Shown piece after piece: positions 5,625 through 5,627 of a stretch of 5,627 bases of DNA. The position numbers and the translations under genes are program-made. Below the pieces are notes generated by a model that searched no databases, was not told the DNA's origin, and worked only from the letters and a program-made list of their open reading frames with translations. The DNA is from Actinomycetes bacterium (GTDB taxonomy: Bacteria; Actinomycetota; Thermoleophilia; Solirubrobacterales; 70-9): positions 1 through 5,627 of the forward strand of contig JAEYSQ010000234.1 in assembly GCA_023434465.1 (NCBI GenBank), written 5' to 3'. The number at the start of each line of letters is the position of its first letter. Position 1 is the stretch's first letter.

Positions 5625-5627
5625 ACC

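Larger units (their letters stand above)
5311..5627 (-). ncRNA. ssrA: Transfer-messenger RNA (tmRNA, ssrA), 5' end missing
   Basis: tmRNA acts with SmpB to rescue ribosomes stalled on messages without a stop codon and adds a degradation tag to the unfinished protein. Read on the minus strand, the 3' end is tRNA-like: a T arm with stems 5335-5331 and 5323-5319 around loop TTCAATT, embedded in GGACGCGGGTTCAA as in other tmRNAs, then acceptor strand CGTCTCC and discriminator A (5311). CCA is not encoded and must be added. Further upstream are CTAAGC-TGTAG (conserved), an 8-bp helix GTCATCCG/CGGATGAC (5427-5420 with 5397-5390), the tag reading frame and pseudoknot 1. About 317 nt are visible; the 5' acceptor strand and D-like region, roughly 45 nt by comparison with E. 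coli, lie past the right edge. Tag and acceptor occur on one strand in normal order, so it is a one-piece rather than permuted tmRNA. smpB is not in view. Confidence 0.95.

Overview
The window looks like chromosomal DNA from a GC-rich bacterium of the phylum Actinomycetota, plausibly a deep-branching class such as Thermoleophilia. Three things point there. The GH15 protein matches the trehalase type I associate with mycobacteria and relatives. Two of the main genes lack a Shine-Dalgarno sequence, and one has a textbook leaderless promoter. The transfer-messenger RNA has a one-piece layout and an ALAA-ending tag. The genus and class are inference; I recognised no exact sequence.

Layout, left to right. 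Positions 1-190 (minus) hold the 5' end of an unrecognised small acidic, possibly membrane-bound protein, with its own promoter and a hairpin next to its Shine-Dalgarno. Positions 281-2209 (minus) encode an ABC-F ribosome-associated ATPase; a perfect 20-nt palindrome covers its stop codon. A 150-bp divergent spacer separates it from a GH15 trehalase-type glycoside hydrolase at 2366-4345 (plus), whose stop codon sits in the loop of a probable intrinsic terminator. Next comes a gene (4414-5241, plus) for an exported, very basic, Gln/Asn-rich, cysteine-free coiled-coil protein of unknown function, apparently from a leaderless transcript. A strong two-way terminator at 5266-5300 separates it from the converging ssrA gene (tmRNA, minus, 5311 to beyond 5627), whose 5' end is outside the window.

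The genes do not form one operon or an obvious system. ABC-F protein and tmRNA both serve translation (relief of stalled ribosomes) but are separate units. The trehalase would break down trehalose, a carbon store and stress protectant. I see no mobile element, CRISPR array, tRNA gene or defence cassette. The least explained items are the secreted basic protein, the Gly-first tmRNA tag GDEHSYALAA, and a 12-base promoter element shared (11 of 12) by the two unrecognised genes.
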